The notes under the pieces are model-generated. The model saw only the letters and a program-made list of their open reading frames with translations, was not told where the DNA came from and ran no database searches. This document shows positions 33,765 through 42,447 of a DNA stretch of 64,000 nucleotides, piece by piece (the first letter of the stretch is position 1; each line of letters begins with the position of its first letter). A program made the translations under genes and the position numbers. Source of the DNA: Acidobacteriaceae bacterium (lineage in GTDB: Bacteria > Acidobacteriota > Terriglobia > Terriglobales > Acidobacteriaceae); the NCBI GenBank assembly GCA_003131585.1, contig PKVW01000052.1, positions 23,010-87,009 of the forward strand, given 5' to 3'.

Positions 33765-35129
33765 CTAAGTTGAACCTTGCGGGCTTTTCTGAGGGCTCTT
33801 CTGCGGGCGCAGGCGCTTGATCTCTTCCATGCGCTCGCGGATGCGCTTCTCGATGCCCTCATTTGTGGGCCGGTAGTAGACTCGGTCCCGCAAATTGTCC
33901 GGCAGGCATTGCATGTTCGCGACTTTGCCTTCGACATCGTGCGCGTATTGATAATCCTTACCATAGCCCAATCCCTTCATGAGTCCGGTGGGCGCGTTGC
34001 GCAGATGCAGCGGCACGGGTTCGGCGGCGGTTTGTTCGATATCCTGCCGCACGGCGGAGTATGCGGTGTAAAGCGCATTCGACTTGGGCGCGGCCGAGAG
34101 GTAAACGACGGCTTGCGCAAGGGCGAGGTTGCCCTCCGGCATGCCGATAAAATCCACGGCATCGCGCGCGGCCATGCAGAGCGAAAGCGCGTTGGGATCG
34201 GCCAGGCCGATATCTTCGATCGCCATGCGCACGACGCGGCGCGCGATGTAGAGCGGATCTTCGCCCGCTTCAATCATGCGGCCTAGCCAGTAGAGGGCGG
34301 CGTCGGGATCGCTGTTGCGCACGGACTTGTGCAGGGCTGAGATCAGGTTGTAATGTTCTTCGCCGGCCTTGTCGTAGAGTAGGGTGCGCTTCTGCAGCGC
34401 GTTGCGAACGATCTCGTCCGTGATTTCCGCCCTCTGATCTCCGGCCTGCTGCGCCAATCCGGCCGCCACTTCCAGCACGTTGTAGGCGCTGCGCGCGTCG
34501 CCGCTGGTATAGCTGGCAATTCTCTTGAGGACATCGCCGGATGCGCGCAACTTCATTGCGCCAAGGCCGCGCTCTTCGTCTGTCAGGGCTCGCTTTAGCA
34601 GCTGCACGATCTGGTCTTCGGTCAGCGGCTGCAATACATAGACGCGGCAGCGCGAGAGCAATGCGGAGTTGATCTCGAAGGAAGGATTCTCGGTGGTGGC
34701 GCCGATCAGGCGGATGTTTCCTTTTTCCACGTGGGGCAGGAAGGCATCCTGCTGGGCCTTGTTAAAGCGGTGAATCTCGTCGATGAAGACGATGGTGCGC
34801 GTGCCATATTGGCGCGCGCGCTCGGCATCGGCCATGACCTGCTTGATCTCTTTGATCCCGACCAGCACGGCGGAGAATTCAATAAACTCCGCCTTGGTCA
34901 TGCGGGCGATGATCTGCGCCAGCGTGGTCTTGCCCGTGCCCGGCGGTCCCCAGAAGATGAGCGATCCGGTATCGTCGCGTTCGATCTGCGCGCGCAAGGG
35001 CTTGCCGGGACCGATCAGGTGCTCCTGGCCGACGTACTCTTCGAGCGTGCGCGGACGCATGCGATCCGCCAGCGGCCGCGTGCGGTCAGTGGCGCTAGAG
35101 GCGTTCGGGGTGGGTTGGAAGAGTCCCAT
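33765..35129 (-). CDS. rarA: Replication-associated recombination protein RarA
   Basis: 454 residues. AAA+ clamp-loader-like ATPase of stalled forks. Walker [13 protein letters not shown] (about 61-72), Walker [17 protein letters not shown], sensor [14 protein letters not shown]-terminal MgsA tetramerisation domain containing AVRQDIEQ and the conserved [20 protein letters not shown]. Start ATG 35129. Stands alone between convergent neighbours. Confidence 0.95.
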   Translation of the reverse strand: MGLFQPTPNASSATDRTRPLADRMRPRTLEEYVGQEHLIGPGKPLRAQIERDDTGSLIFWGPPGTGKTTLAQIIARMTKAEFIEFSAVLVGIKEIKQVMADAERARQYGTRTIVFIDEIHRFNKAQQDAFLPHVEKGNIRLIGATTENPSFEINSALLSRCRVYVLQPLTEDQIVQLLKRALTDEERGLGAMKLRASGDVLKRIASYTSGDARSAYNVLEVAAGLAQQAGDQRAEITDEIVRNALQKRTLLYDKAGEEHYNLISALHKSVRNSDPDAALYWLGRMIEAGEDPLYIARRVVRMAIEDIGLADPNALSLCMAARDAVDFIGMPEGNLALAQAVVYLSAAPKSNALYTAYSAVRQDIEQTAAEPVPLHLRNAPTGLMKGLGYGKDYQYAHDVEGKVANMQCLPDNLRDRVYYRPTNEGIEKRIRERMEEIKRLRPQKSPQKSPQGST

Positions 35130-35231
35130 GAGAATTCATTTCACTGAAGAGGCACCCTTGGACTTCGCTCAGGGCGGGCTCCCACACGGAGAATAATAAA
35201 AGGGTTCTCCGTGCCTCGGTGGTTAAATCGT

Positions 35232-36095
35232 TCACCGTCTTTGCCTTGCCGCTTCGTACAGTACGATGCTCGCGGCGACGCCCGCATTGAGAGACTCCAC
35301 CTGCGGAGTATGCGGAATGGCGACGACTTCATCCATCTTGGCCATCAGTTCGCGCGGCAGGCCGGCCCCCTCGTTGCCGAAGAAGATCGCCGCTGCGCCC
35401 TTCAAATCTGCTTGATCCAAGGCCGTCCCCTGGTGCGAGGAAGTCGCGATCAGGCGCACGCCTTGACCTCGCAGCTTCTCTGAAACCTCCTCGAGGTCTC
35501 CTGTCGCTGATTTTCCGTGCCCATGAATCTGTCCATGAACGATGGGAAGGCGGAACACCGATCCTGCCGAGGCGCGAACAACTTTCGAGTTGAAGGGGCT
35601 GACCGTGCCTTCGCCGAGCACCACGCCCGCGCTTCCAAACGCCTCGGACGAGCGCAGAATCGTGCCCAGATTGCCCGGGTCCTGCAGCCCGGCGAGTACG
35701 ACTATCGGACCTACCTGCACCCGTTCCATGACATCGTCGAGCGAGAATTTCTTGAGGCGCACCAGCGCGGCCACGCCCTGAGGGGATTCACTGGGCACGA
35801 GGCTGTCGAATAACTTGTCAGGTAGCAGCAAGATTTCGACCTGGGCGCCAATCTGCGGGAGCAGACGCTCGGCCCGGTCTTGCGCCGATTCGCGAAAGAA
35901 CACCGCGCTGAAGCGCAGGCCGCTGCGGATGGCCTCTTCCAGGATGCGCAAGCCCTCGACGGCACAGTCCCCGCTTTCGGTGAGTTCCGCCCGTGAGAAT
36001 GCCTGACGCAGTTGCTTGACCAGCGGGTTGTGGCGTCCCTCGATGCGGCGGAGCCTGTGCTGAACGCTAGGAGCGGGTGCTGAGACTCTTTTCAT
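35232..36095 (-). CDS. SpoU/TrmH-family RNA 2'-O-methyltransferase
   Basis: 287 residues. N-terminal substrate-binding domain (about 15-110, RIEGRHNPLVKQLRQAFSRA) and SPOUT domain with the trefoil-knot signature: PIVVLAGLQDPGNLGTILRS, AIFFGNEGAGLPRELMAKMD, and IPHTPQVESLNAGVAASIVL. Methylates a ribose in rRNA or tRNA; the target cannot be told. Start ATG 36095. Confidence 0.93.
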   Translation of the reverse strand: MKRVSAPAPSVQHRLRRIEGRHNPLVKQLRQAFSRAELTESGDCAVEGLRILEEAIRSGLRFSAVFFRESAQDRAERLLPQIGAQVEILLLPDKLFDSLVPSESPQGVAALVRLKKFSLDDVMERVQVGPIVVLAGLQDPGNLGTILRSSEAFGSAGVVLGEGTVSPFNSKVVRASAGSVFRLPIVHGQIHGHGKSATGDLEEVSEKLRGQGVRLIATSSHQGTALDQADLKGAAAIFFGNEGAGLPRELMAKMDEVVAIPHTPQVESLNAGVAASIVLYEAARQRR

Positions 36096-36225
36096 GAGTG
36101 AAATTGTGACTGGGAGATCGTGACTGCATGATACGCCGCCCCACCCGCGTTGCCGTTCTTTGCCGTATTATGGTAGGCTCCACGGACAAAATACTCCGAG
36201 CGATAGCATGCAGGAAGGGAGCGCC

Positions 36226-36873
36226 GTGCGCGCCGAAATCCTAAAAATCAGTAGTGAGACCCCTGAGACTTCACTGATCAAGTACGCCGCCGACCAGATT
36301 CGCGCGGGCGAAGTGCTGGGCATGCCGACGGACACGTTCTATGGGCTGGCGGCCGATCCTTTCAACCTGCGCGCGGTTGACCGCGTGTATGACATTAAGA
36401 CCCGCTCGCGTCACAAACCCCTGTCGCTGCTCATCGAAAGCGTGGATCAGGCGGAAGAACTGGCCAAATCGCTGTCCGAGGAGTTTTACGCGTTGGCGCG
36501 GCAATACTGGCCGGGACCGCTCACCATCATCGTGAAAGCCGGGTCGCGTCTGCCCCTGAAAGTGACCGCCAATACCGGAAACGTGGCCCTGCGCGTGCCG
36601 AACGCAAAGATTCCGCTGGCGGTGGTGGTGGCGGCGGCAATTCCAATCACGGCCACATCGGCTAATCTGAGCGGGGCTTCGGAATGCACCAGCGCCGAGC
36701 AAGTGCGCGACCAGCTCGATGGCCGGATCAGCATCATCGTGGACGGCGGAATTTCCCCGCGCGACATCCCTTCCACCATAATTGATCTGACCGACGAAGG
36801 GGCGCGCTGGCGAGTCATCCGCGAAGGCGCGATTCCCGCCCAAGAGATTTCCACCTTCTTTGCCAAAGGATGA
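36226..36873 (+). CDS. L-threonylcarbamoyladenylate synthase (TsaC/Sua5 type)
   Basis: 215 residues. First step of t6A37 tRNA modification: forms threonylcarbamoyl-AMP from threonine, bicarbonate and ATP. YrdC fold with PTDTFYGLAADPFNLRAVDR, RVYDIKTRSRHKPLSLLI (the KxRxxxKPL motif), YWPGPLTIIVKA, ALRVPNAKIPLAVV, PITATSANLSGA. Start GTG 36226 has GGAAGGGAG five bases upstream; ATG 36208 is the alternative. No C-terminal Sua5 extension. Overlaps the next gene by four bases. Confidence 0.93.
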   Translation: MRAEILKISSETPETSLIKYAADQIRAGEVLGMPTDTFYGLAADPFNLRAVDRVYDIKTRSRHKPLSLLIESVDQAEELAKSLSEEFYALARQYWPGPLTIIVKAGSRLPLKVTANTGNVALRVPNAKIPLAVVVAAAIPITATSANLSGASECTSAEQVRDQLDGRISIIVDGGISPRDIPSTIIDLTDEGARWRVIREGAIPAQEISTFFAKG

Positions 36874-37499
36874 GCGACGATTCTGTTCACCGGCATCCGC
36901 GACGCCGCTGGCTGCCGCGGATCGAGGCGCTGGCGCTGGCCGCGTTGGCTTCGTTGGCTTCGTTCCTTGCGCTGACCGGGGTTCGCATTGTGCGTGAGGG
37001 GGCGCTGCAGGAGCCGCATCCGGCGGATGCCATCGTCGTGTTCGGCGCGGCGGAATATGCCGGCCATCCCTCGCCCGTGTTGCGCGCGCGACTCGATCAC
37101 GCATTCGATCTTTTCCATCGGGGTATCGCTCCGGTCGTGATCACTACCGGCGGCGCTGCGTCCGATCCCAGCTTCAGCGAAGGCGGCGTGGGCCGCGATT
37201 ACTTGATGCGCCGCGGAATTCCCGAGCGCAATCTGATCGCCGAGACCCAGGGTTCAGACACGGCTCAATCGGCGGTGCGGGTGGCTGTGATCATGCGCGC
37301 CAACGGACTGCACAGTTGCGTGGCGGTCAGTGACGCCTATCATGTGTTCCGCATCAAGAGGTTGCTGGAGCACGAGGGCATCAGCCCAGTGTATGTCGCG
37401 CCCCGGCCCGACTCGCGTCCGCACAGCGTCGTGCAGCGCCTATATGCGGTATTGCGGGAAGCGAGCAGCTACTTGCTGTGGAAACTGGGCATGACGTAG
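36870..37499 (+). CDS. ElyC/SanA/YdcF-type DUF218 envelope protein
   Basis: 209 residues. One N-terminal hydrophobic segment (about 16-36, EALALAALASLASFLALTG), then a DUF218 domain: ADAIVVFGAAEYAGHPSPVL, VVITTGGAAS, GRDYLMRRGIPERNLIAETQ, SDAYHVFRIKRLLE. The family works in envelope or peptidoglycan quality control by an unknown chemistry. ATGA overlap with the upstream TsaC-type gene. Confidence 0.9.
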   Translation: MSDDSVHRHPRRRWLPRIEALALAALASLASFLALTGVRIVREGALQEPHPADAIVVFGAAEYAGHPSPVLRARLDHAFDLFHRGIAPVVITTGGAASDPSFSEGGVGRDYLMRRGIPERNLIAETQGSDTAQSAVRVAVIMRANGLHSCVAVSDAYHVFRIKRLLEHEGISPVYVAPRPDSRPHSVVQRLYAVLREASSYLLWKLGMT

Positions 37500-37648
37500 G
37501 AGCGGGCTTCGGGCTTCGGCGATTCGGGCTTCGCTGGTTCAGGCTACATTAGATTCGCGGGTTCTTTCGCGAGTAACGATACGGATGTTGGAAATCTTGG
37601 TTGTGAGGGCAGAACAGCCGAAGCTCGACAGCCGAAGCCCGAAGCCTT
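37500..37648 (+). repeat. CGGGCTTCGG/GAAGCCCG repeat spacer
   Basis: Starts GCGGGCTTCGGGCTTCGGCG, then TTCGGGCTTCGC, and ends with CCGAAGCTCGACAGCCGAAGCCCGAAGCC, giving inverted copies of the same word seen tandemly at 13906-13984. The middle 60 bases show nothing. Confidence 0.75.
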
Positions 37649-38173
37649 CTACCAGCCGCTTCTCTCCCGCAGCGACGTGATGTGGGCCACGTGATGGCGT
37701 CCGTGCCAGGCGTACAGCGCGAGGGTCTTTTCCAGATTCATCACGCCCATCTCGGGATGATGGAAGGTGCGCTTCCAGTCTTCTGGATTAAGTGAGTGCA
37801 GAAGACGCACCCACCGATCGTGCAAAGAATCCAGCAACGCCAGCGAGACTTCCACGGGAGTGGCCTGCGTATCAGCTAGTCGCGCCCAGCGGTCTTCGGC
37901 GTAGGGCTTGATCGTCGGTTCGTCTTCGGTGAGGGCCAGTTTGAAGCGCACGTATGCGTTGAGATGGCTGTCCGGGACGTGGTGCGCGACCTGGCGTACG
38001 GTCCAGCCATCGGGACGGTAGGGCGTGTCCAGTTGCCGCTCCGACAGTCCTTTCACGGCGGCGCGCAGGTTGGTGGGGGCGCCGGCGATATCGTCCAGAA
38101 ATTTCTGCTTCTGATCTTCGGCGAGGGAGCCGTCGTAGGTAAACTTGCCGATGGGGTAGCGCAGGTCGGTCAT
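37649..38173 (-). CDS. DinB/YfiT-like metal-dependent hydrolase or thiol transferase
   Basis: 174 residues, four-helix bundle of the DinB/YfiT (BstA) superfamily. Starts TDLRYPIGKFTYDGSLAEDQ, and the predicted metal-binding His residues are in TVRQVAHHVPDSHLN and YAWHGRHHVAHITSL, with the third ligand in the same pattern as YfiT. The GKF start is typical of YfiT-like bacillithiol transferases. Substrate thiol unknown. Single gene. Confidence 0.88.
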   Translation of the reverse strand: MTDLRYPIGKFTYDGSLAEDQKQKFLDDIAGAPTNLRAAVKGLSERQLDTPYRPDGWTVRQVAHHVPDSHLNAYVRFKLALTEDEPTIKPYAEDRWARLADTQATPVEVSLALLDSLHDRWVRLLHSLNPEDWKRTFHHPEMGVMNLEKTLALYAWHGRHHVAHITSLRERSGW

Positions 38174-38367
38174 TCGTGTCTCCGGTCAAAGTATTTCTCC
38201 ACAGATGATCGGCAACACCGGAAGGGTTCAAGAAAGCGGCGTTGGGCACCTGGAGCCGGATGCCAGTTGAGATCGCTCGAATCCTGGATGACGGGCAGCG
38301 CAAGCACCCTAAGCCGACTCGCAACCTGTGCTAACCTTACGCCTGCCCTCCGTCTGTGGTTCCGCGC

Positions 38368-39387
38368 ATGGAATCCTCGGCCCCAGTCCGCTTGCCCCAG
38401 GTTCTACCGAGGGAGGTCCACTCGAATGATATCCGCGTCGGCACGGCCGGCTGGTCTTATAAAGACTGGGATGGCGTTTTCTATCCTTCGGGCATGCGGC
38501 GCCGCAAGCAACATCCGTTGGAATATCTGGCGCGCTTCTTCGACACCACCGAAATCAACACGTCGTTTTACGGACCTCTGAAGCCCGAGTGGGGCAAGCT
38601 CTGGTGCCGCAAAGTAGCGGCCGTGAACAAGAGCTTCCTCTTCACGGCGAAACTCTACCGCGCCTTCACGCACTCGCCCATCGCGGTAATGGAGCCCACT
38701 TCCGCCGCGACCATCCGACCCACTGACGAAGACGAAGTGCGCACTCGCGAAGGCCTCGACGCCATTGCCGGCGAAGGGCGCCTGGGCGCGCTCCTCATTC
38801 AGTTTCCGGTATCGTTCAAAAACACTTCGCTCAACCGCGATTATCTGGATCGCCTGCTACGCCAGTTCATCGAATATCCCCGCGTAGTCGAAGTGCGCCA
38901 CTCCAGTTGGAACGACGCCGCCACGCTGGCTGCCTTTACGGAGAAAGCAGTCGGCTTCTGCAACATCGACCAGCCCGTGCTCGGGCGATCGCTGGCCCCC
39001 ACCGAACACGTGACCTCGGCCGTCGGTTACGTTCGCCTGCATGGCCGCAACTACGAGCACTGGTTTGCCGATCAAAGTTCTGCCGATCAAGGTTCCGACT
39101 CCGACCGTCGCAACGACCGCTACAACTATCTCTACAACGAGCGCGAACTCGCGGGCTGGAAAGAAAGAATCGAGAGCGTCGCCGAGCGGGCGCAAACCAC
39201 TTTCGTGATCACCAACAATCACTTCGAGAGCAAAGCCGGCGTGAACGCACTGGAATTGAAGGCCATGGTGAGCGGCAAGCGCGTGCTCGCTCCGCCGACG
39301 CTGATCCAGAAGTATCCAGAACTGAGAAACATCGCGGACGCGGCGGAAGACTCGGGAGTAACCAGCACAACAACGCTGTTCTCTTAA
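38368..39387 (+). CDS. DUF72-family protein
   Basis: 339 residues from ATG 38368 (GTG 38356 is also in frame). TIM-barrel-like DUF72: IRVGTAGWSYKDWDGVFYPS, TTEINTSFYGPLKPEWGKLW, RLGALLIQFPVSFKN, VVEVRHSSWNDAATLAAF, YVRLHGRNYEHWF, and VITNNHFESKAGVNALELKA. Function of the family is unknown. N-terminal 25 residues (ESSAPVRLPQVLPREVHS) look like an extension. Confidence 0.9.
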   Translation: MESSAPVRLPQVLPREVHSNDIRVGTAGWSYKDWDGVFYPSGMRRRKQHPLEYLARFFDTTEINTSFYGPLKPEWGKLWCRKVAAVNKSFLFTAKLYRAFTHSPIAVMEPTSAATIRPTDEDEVRTREGLDAIAGEGRLGALLIQFPVSFKNTSLNRDYLDRLLRQFIEYPRVVEVRHSSWNDAATLAAFTEKAVGFCNIDQPVLGRSLAPTEHVTSAVGYVRLHGRNYEHWFADQSSADQGSDSDRRNDRYNYLYNERELAGWKERIESVAERAQTTFVITNNHFESKAGVNALELKAMVSGKRVLAPPTLIQKYPELRNIADAAEDSGVTSTTTLFS

Positions 39388-39471
39388 AAGACGGGGGCTG
39401 GCCTAGCCCAACCCGCGCCACTGGTCCCGAGGGTGCCCCGTCCAAGCTCCGCTTGGGCGGGGCTTTTCCGC

Positions 39472-40002
39472 TTACGATCGCATCTTCAGCGTGGGAAAAA
39501 TCCCAGCTCGCTCGCGTATCCGCGCAGTCCACTGCGACTCAATCTCTACCACGCCAGCCTCGCCGTTCGCATAGTGGCGAAAGCTGCTCCACGTCCAATC
39601 CTCGGGCCGCTCAACCAGCCCGCGCTTCACGGGGTTCCGATGAATGTACCGCAACTTCTCCACAAATTTCCGTTCGCTCCAAACGTTGAAATCGTAGTAG
39701 CGAGCCTGCCAGAATGAATCCTCCGCGCGCAAAGCGAGACGCCGCGCCACTCCCTGCTTCAGCGACTTGATCGCCTGCGCGAACGTGCTCCGCTCCGGCT
39801 CGTTCAACAGAAGATGAACGTGCTCCGGCATCACGACGTAGCCGTATACGCACAGCCCGTAATCCCCGCGAACCCGCTCAAGCGCGGCGGCGAACGTGGC
39901 GCAAGCCCCCTCTCGTTTCAAATTCGGGCGCCGGCGGTAGCAACTGAAAGTGATGTAGTGAACTTGCCCGGTTTCCTGAAAGCGCCTCAATCCCCACGGC
40001 AT
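39472..40002 (-). CDS. REP-associated tyrosine transposase (RAYT, Y1 family)
   Basis: 176 residues. Y1 transposase/HUH fold: VHYITFSCYRRRPNLK (the N-terminal strand), the HUH metal motif in MPEHVHLLLNEP, and the catalytic-Tyr helix KLRYIHRNPVKRGLVERPED (YIHRNPV) followed by WTWSSFRHY. Length and motifs match the TnpA_REP/RAYT group. Starts at ATG 40002; flanked by inverted REP palindromes 39426-39467 and 40140-40182. Confidence 0.94.
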   Translation of the reverse strand: MPWGLRRFQETGQVHYITFSCYRRRPNLKREGACATFAAALERVRGDYGLCVYGYVVMPEHVHLLLNEPERSTFAQAIKSLKQGVARRLALRAEDSFWQARYYDFNVWSERKFVEKLRYIHRNPVKRGLVERPEDWTWSSFRHYANGEAGVVEIESQWTARIRERAGIFPTLKMRS

Positions 40003-40139
40003 TCCGAAATGCTATTTCGCAGGGGCCCGCGTGTCTGTGACCACTGAACATTGACCGGGGACATTGCAGGAATATTTATCCTAATTCTGGAATTTCCGGA
40101 CGCAGCATGACGCACTCGTTTCTCGACTTGGGGCGACAG
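40003..40139. other. Leader region of the RAYT gene
   Basis: 137 bases between the RAYT start and its outer REP palindrome. No gene; contains ACATTGACCGGGGACATTGC. Any RAYT promoter must lie here. Confidence 0.4.
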
Positions 40140-40200
40140 AAAAGCCCCGCCCAAGCAAAGCTTGGACGGGGCACCCTCGGGGATTGAGGAGTGGGTTAGA

Positions 40201-40411
40201 GTGGGCCAGCTGTGATCTTTCAGGACGTTGTACCTTCGCAGAGAACTGACAAATCAGCCGTAGCCGGGGCGGTGCGAAAGTGCAAATCGGCTGTAACGAT
40301 TTGCAAGGCGCGGACTTATCGCGCCGTCTTTTGCACGGCCCGGTAGCCAACGGGAATCAAAATTGCCACGTTGTGATCGGTACAACGTCTTGAGGGATCA
40401 CAGCCAGCCCC
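40201..40411. repeat. 210-bp inverted-repeat structure of unknown nature
   Basis: Arms 40201-40234 and 40379-40411 are inverted copies (GGTACAACGTCYTGARRGATCA core, about 28 of 33 matching). Between the arms are further stems: GCAAATCG/CGATTTGC with a seven-base loop, GGCGCG/CGCGCC, and ACGTTGT/ACAACGT next to the right arm. No open frame of note. It may be a structured RNA gene, a miniature mobile element or a phage or plasmid terminus. No terminator T tract was seen. Confidence 0.65.
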
Positions 40412-40599
40412 TACACTCCCGTACTACCATTGGATTGCGCGGCTCCCGCACAACCCGATAGTTCTAAAGCAGCCTGATCCTACTCAGGGCGTTTTAGTCT
40501 TGGAGTGATTTTCCCGCCCATTATACGACTCGCTGTGAGATAATTCCCGCCTTCCCTTGGCGCTGGTTCCTAATAAAATCTTTTAGGAGAAACTACGCA
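40412..40599. other. Intergenic sequence upstream of two small genes
   Basis: No gene. TCTTGGAGTGATTTTCCC and TTATACG near 40499-40528 form a weak promoter-like pair (16-base spacer), and TTTAGGAGAAAC near 40581 is the ribosome binding site of the next gene. Confidence 0.4.
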
Positions 40600-40815
40600 A
40601 TGGCAGATCAAATCTTCACAAACAAAACCCTCGAAGATCTAATTAGGTTCTTCAAAGACCTAGCCCATGAGCCTAAAGGTAAACCTGTCCCTGCTGGAGT
40701 CGCACGTTCGTATCAGACGCTGCTGGAGAATGCTCGCAAGAAGTGGAAAGCACAGGCAGCGGCAAACAAAAGGGCGAAGCGGAAAAGAAAGGTTAACCCG
40801 AAGGCTTTGCTTTGA
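40600..40815 (+). CDS. Small basic protein of unknown function
   Basis: 71 residues, very Lys/Arg-rich in the C-terminal half (KKWKAQAAANKRAKRKRKVN), suggesting nucleic-acid binding. N-terminal half amphipathic (TLEDLIRFFKDLAHEPK). TAGGAGAAA lies before the ATG. Unknown family. Possibly a phage- or element-derived protein. Confidence 0.7.
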   Translation: MADQIFTNKTLEDLIRFFKDLAHEPKGKPVPAGVARSYQTLLENARKKWKAQAAANKRAKRKRKVNPKALL

Positions 40816-40832
40816 CATTGGGAGCGTTTCTT

Positions 40833-40949
40833 ATGAATCGTTTGTTTCGTGCTCTTCGTGCAGCCTACAAAGCGTTCATTACTGAGTGGTCCCGAAAGCC
40901 TTTGGATAAATTTCGATTGCCTGAGCGTAAAGGGCGCAAATTCAGGTAA
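40833..40949 (+). CDS. 38-residue basic peptide
   Basis: Reads MNRLFRALRAAYKAFITEWS, then RKPLDKFRLPERKGRKFR. Strongly basic, GGGAG eight bases before the ATG, 17 bases after the previous small gene. Short, so its reality rests on the ribosome binding site and context. Confidence 0.45.
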   Translation: MNRLFRALRAAYKAFITEWSRKPLDKFRLPERKGRKFR

Positions 40950-40986
40950 CCGCCTTCAGCGCACATTTCGGCCGCCACTAGATTGC

Positions 40987-41268
40987 CTATTTCGCTTCCG
41001 AAGCATCGCAAGCCTCGCGGACACCGTAGTCTGTAGCCCCCGCTGGCAACGGAGGTTCGCTGGGAACTGCGTGGTCGCGGTTATATTTTGCGACGCATTC
41101 CTCGACGCGTTGCTGGTATTTATGCAGCTTACGAGCTTGATAGTGATCGGCAGCTACGCTTATTCCCAGTGCGCTGCCTAGAAACACGGCGTAGCCCGTG
41201 CCAAAGAGTAGGGCAAGAGCTGCCACGAACTTCGCAATCCAGAGGGCTGCTTTGAATGGACTAATCAT
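40987..41268 (-). CDS. Small membrane or secreted protein of unknown function
   Basis: 93 residues. N-terminal hydrophobic segment (about 8-38, ALWIAKFVAALALLFGTGYA and VFLGSALGISVA) followed by a short soluble tail with two cysteines (EECVAKYN and EACDASEAK). Could be a signal-anchored periplasmic protein. No ribosome binding site seen. No family recognised. Confidence 0.6.
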   Translation of the reverse strand: MISPFKAALWIAKFVAALALLFGTGYAVFLGSALGISVAADHYQARKLHKYQQRVEECVAKYNRDHAVPSEPPLPAGATDYGVREACDASEAK

Positions 41269-41354
41269 GTGGAAGCGATTAAAGGTTGGCTTATTCCTCG
41301 AACTAGCGACTTTCCTAAGCCAAGACCAACCTTGCCAGGGACAGCAACTGGAGT

Positions 41355-41420
41355 AGAGAACCGATCATGCAGGTTCCAGCGTTGAACTGAGAACCGAGAA
41401 CTGAGAACTGAGAACTGGTT
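41355..41420 (+). repeat. GAACTGA simple repeat at the end of the chemosensory operon
   Basis: TTGAACTGAGAACCGAGAAC followed by two more GAGAACT copies, a 7-base tandem just after the cheX stop (minus strand). Similar AAACTGA tandem copies end the window. Confidence 0.6.
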
Positions 41421-41421
41421 C

Positions 41422-41919
41422 TTACGCTCCCACGGCCGCGTGGTCGGCCATGCGCCGCTTGTTGTGGCGCAGCGCGACGTTCATGAACACATTTCCCATG
41501 GAAGTTTCAAAGCAGATCATCAGGGCCTCCACGTCTTCGCTGGTCTTGTCGCCTTCCTCAGAAGTGAGCAGCAGCGGAGGATGCACCCGGAAGTGGAACC
41601 CCTGGTCGTTGAGCGCGCAGACGGCGTTGCCGACAACCTGGTTCGCCAGTTCGAAGATAGTTTCTTTGATCAGGGCGTCGGATTCGGGCAATTCCGCGCC
41701 CGCATAGTGACTGGCCACGCGCACGGCGGTTTGCGGCTCGAGATCCAGAATGATGCGGCCCTCGATGTCGCCGGAGAGCGTCACCATGCCGGCCACACCC
41801 TTGCGGCGGTAGGCGTCCTCTTCCATCGAAAGGTCGCCCACTTTGGTGGTGCCCTGCAGGCCTTGCGACAGCACGGCGTCGGCCGCGTTGATGAAAGGCT
41901 GAATCAGCTCCATCTTCAT
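41422..41919 (-). CDS. cheX: CheX-like CheY phosphatase
   Basis: 165 residues. CheC/CheX fold with ITPFI-like start (MKMELIQPFINAADAVLSQG), GMVTLSGDIEGRIILDLEP, and the catalytic helix with Glu and Asn, ALIKETIFELANQVVGNAV (ExxN). Removes phosphate from CheY-P. Last gene of the chemosensory operon, four bases after cheY. Confidence 0.88.
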   Translation of the reverse strand: MKMELIQPFINAADAVLSQGLQGTTKVGDLSMEEDAYRRKGVAGMVTLSGDIEGRIILDLEPQTAVRVASHYAGAELPESDALIKETIFELANQVVGNAVCALNDQGFHFRVHPPLLLTSEEGDKTSEDVEALMICFETSMGNVFMNVALRHNKRRMADHAAVGA

Positions 41920-41923
41920 GCGA

Positions 41924-42364
41924 TTAGACCCCCGCGCCGGCCGCGCTCGCCACCGCTCCGTCTTCTCCGAGCACGTATTTGATGACCTCGTACAGCACTT
42001 CCGGCTTCACCGGCTTCTGCACGAAATGGCGCGCCCCGCGCTGCAATGCGGCCACAATGTTTTCCTGGTAGCCCACCGAAGACACCATGACGACACGGGC
42101 CTCGGGATGCGCCTGGACGATCTTCTCGGCAGCCTCGATACCTTCCATCTGCGGCATGGTGATGTCCATGAGCACGATGTCGGGATGGGTGCGATCGAAC
42201 TCGCTGATGGCGGTCAACCCGTCACCGGCCTCGGCCGCCACCTGACCGCCAAAAGTTTCGATCATGCGAGCCAGATTCTTGCGCGCGAACACGGAATCGT
42301 CCACGATCAAGTAGCGAACCGGCTGGCCGTCCTTGCTGCGTTTCACTGCTGCGAACTGCTCCAT
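41924..42364 (-). CDS. cheY: CheY-like response regulator
   Basis: 146 residues. Receiver domain: DD at 22-23 (YLIVDDSVFARKN), phospho-acceptor D67 (IVLMDITMPQ), Ser/Thr switch MVSSVGYQ and Lys KPVKPEV. N-terminal extension of about 15 residues and C-terminal Ala-rich tail. ATG 42364 has GAGGAGG at ideal spacing. Longer frame upstream is not similar to CheY. Confidence 0.92.
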   Translation of the reverse strand: MEQFAAVKRSKDGQPVRYLIVDDSVFARKNLARMIETFGGQVAAEAGDGLTAISEFDRTHPDIVLMDITMPQMEGIEAAEKIVQAHPEARVVMVSSVGYQENIVAALQRGARHFVQKPVKPEVLYEVIKYVLGEDGAVASAAGAGV

Positions 42365-42447
42365 AACAACCTCCTCTAACAAATTCCATGGCGACGTTTT
42401 TCGCCGGCCAGATGACTCAGGCCATAGGACCTGGTCAGCAAATCGTT
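42365..42447. other. 83-base gap between cheB and cheY
   Basis: Contains the cheY ribosome binding site and the 3' end after the cheB stop at 42448. No repeat or hairpin noted. Confidence 0.4.

Larger units (their letters stand above)
39426..40182 (-). mobile_element. RAYT element framed by inverted REP palindromes
   Basis: Inverted copies of one roughly 42-base REP: left 39426-39467 and right 40140-40182 (reverse complement), differing at two or three positions. Each contains a GCCCCGTCCAAGC / GCTTGGGCGGGGC hairpin. Between them lies a REP-associated tyrosine transposase gene. This is the classical REP-RAYT arrangement, with the RAYT acting on REP hairpins as single-stranded DNA substrates. 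Confidence 0.9.

Noticed and set aside
40081..40350. 89-codon minus-strand open frame
   Set aside because: It reads across the REP end and the inverted-repeat structure; Cys/Arg-rich composition and no ribosome binding site.
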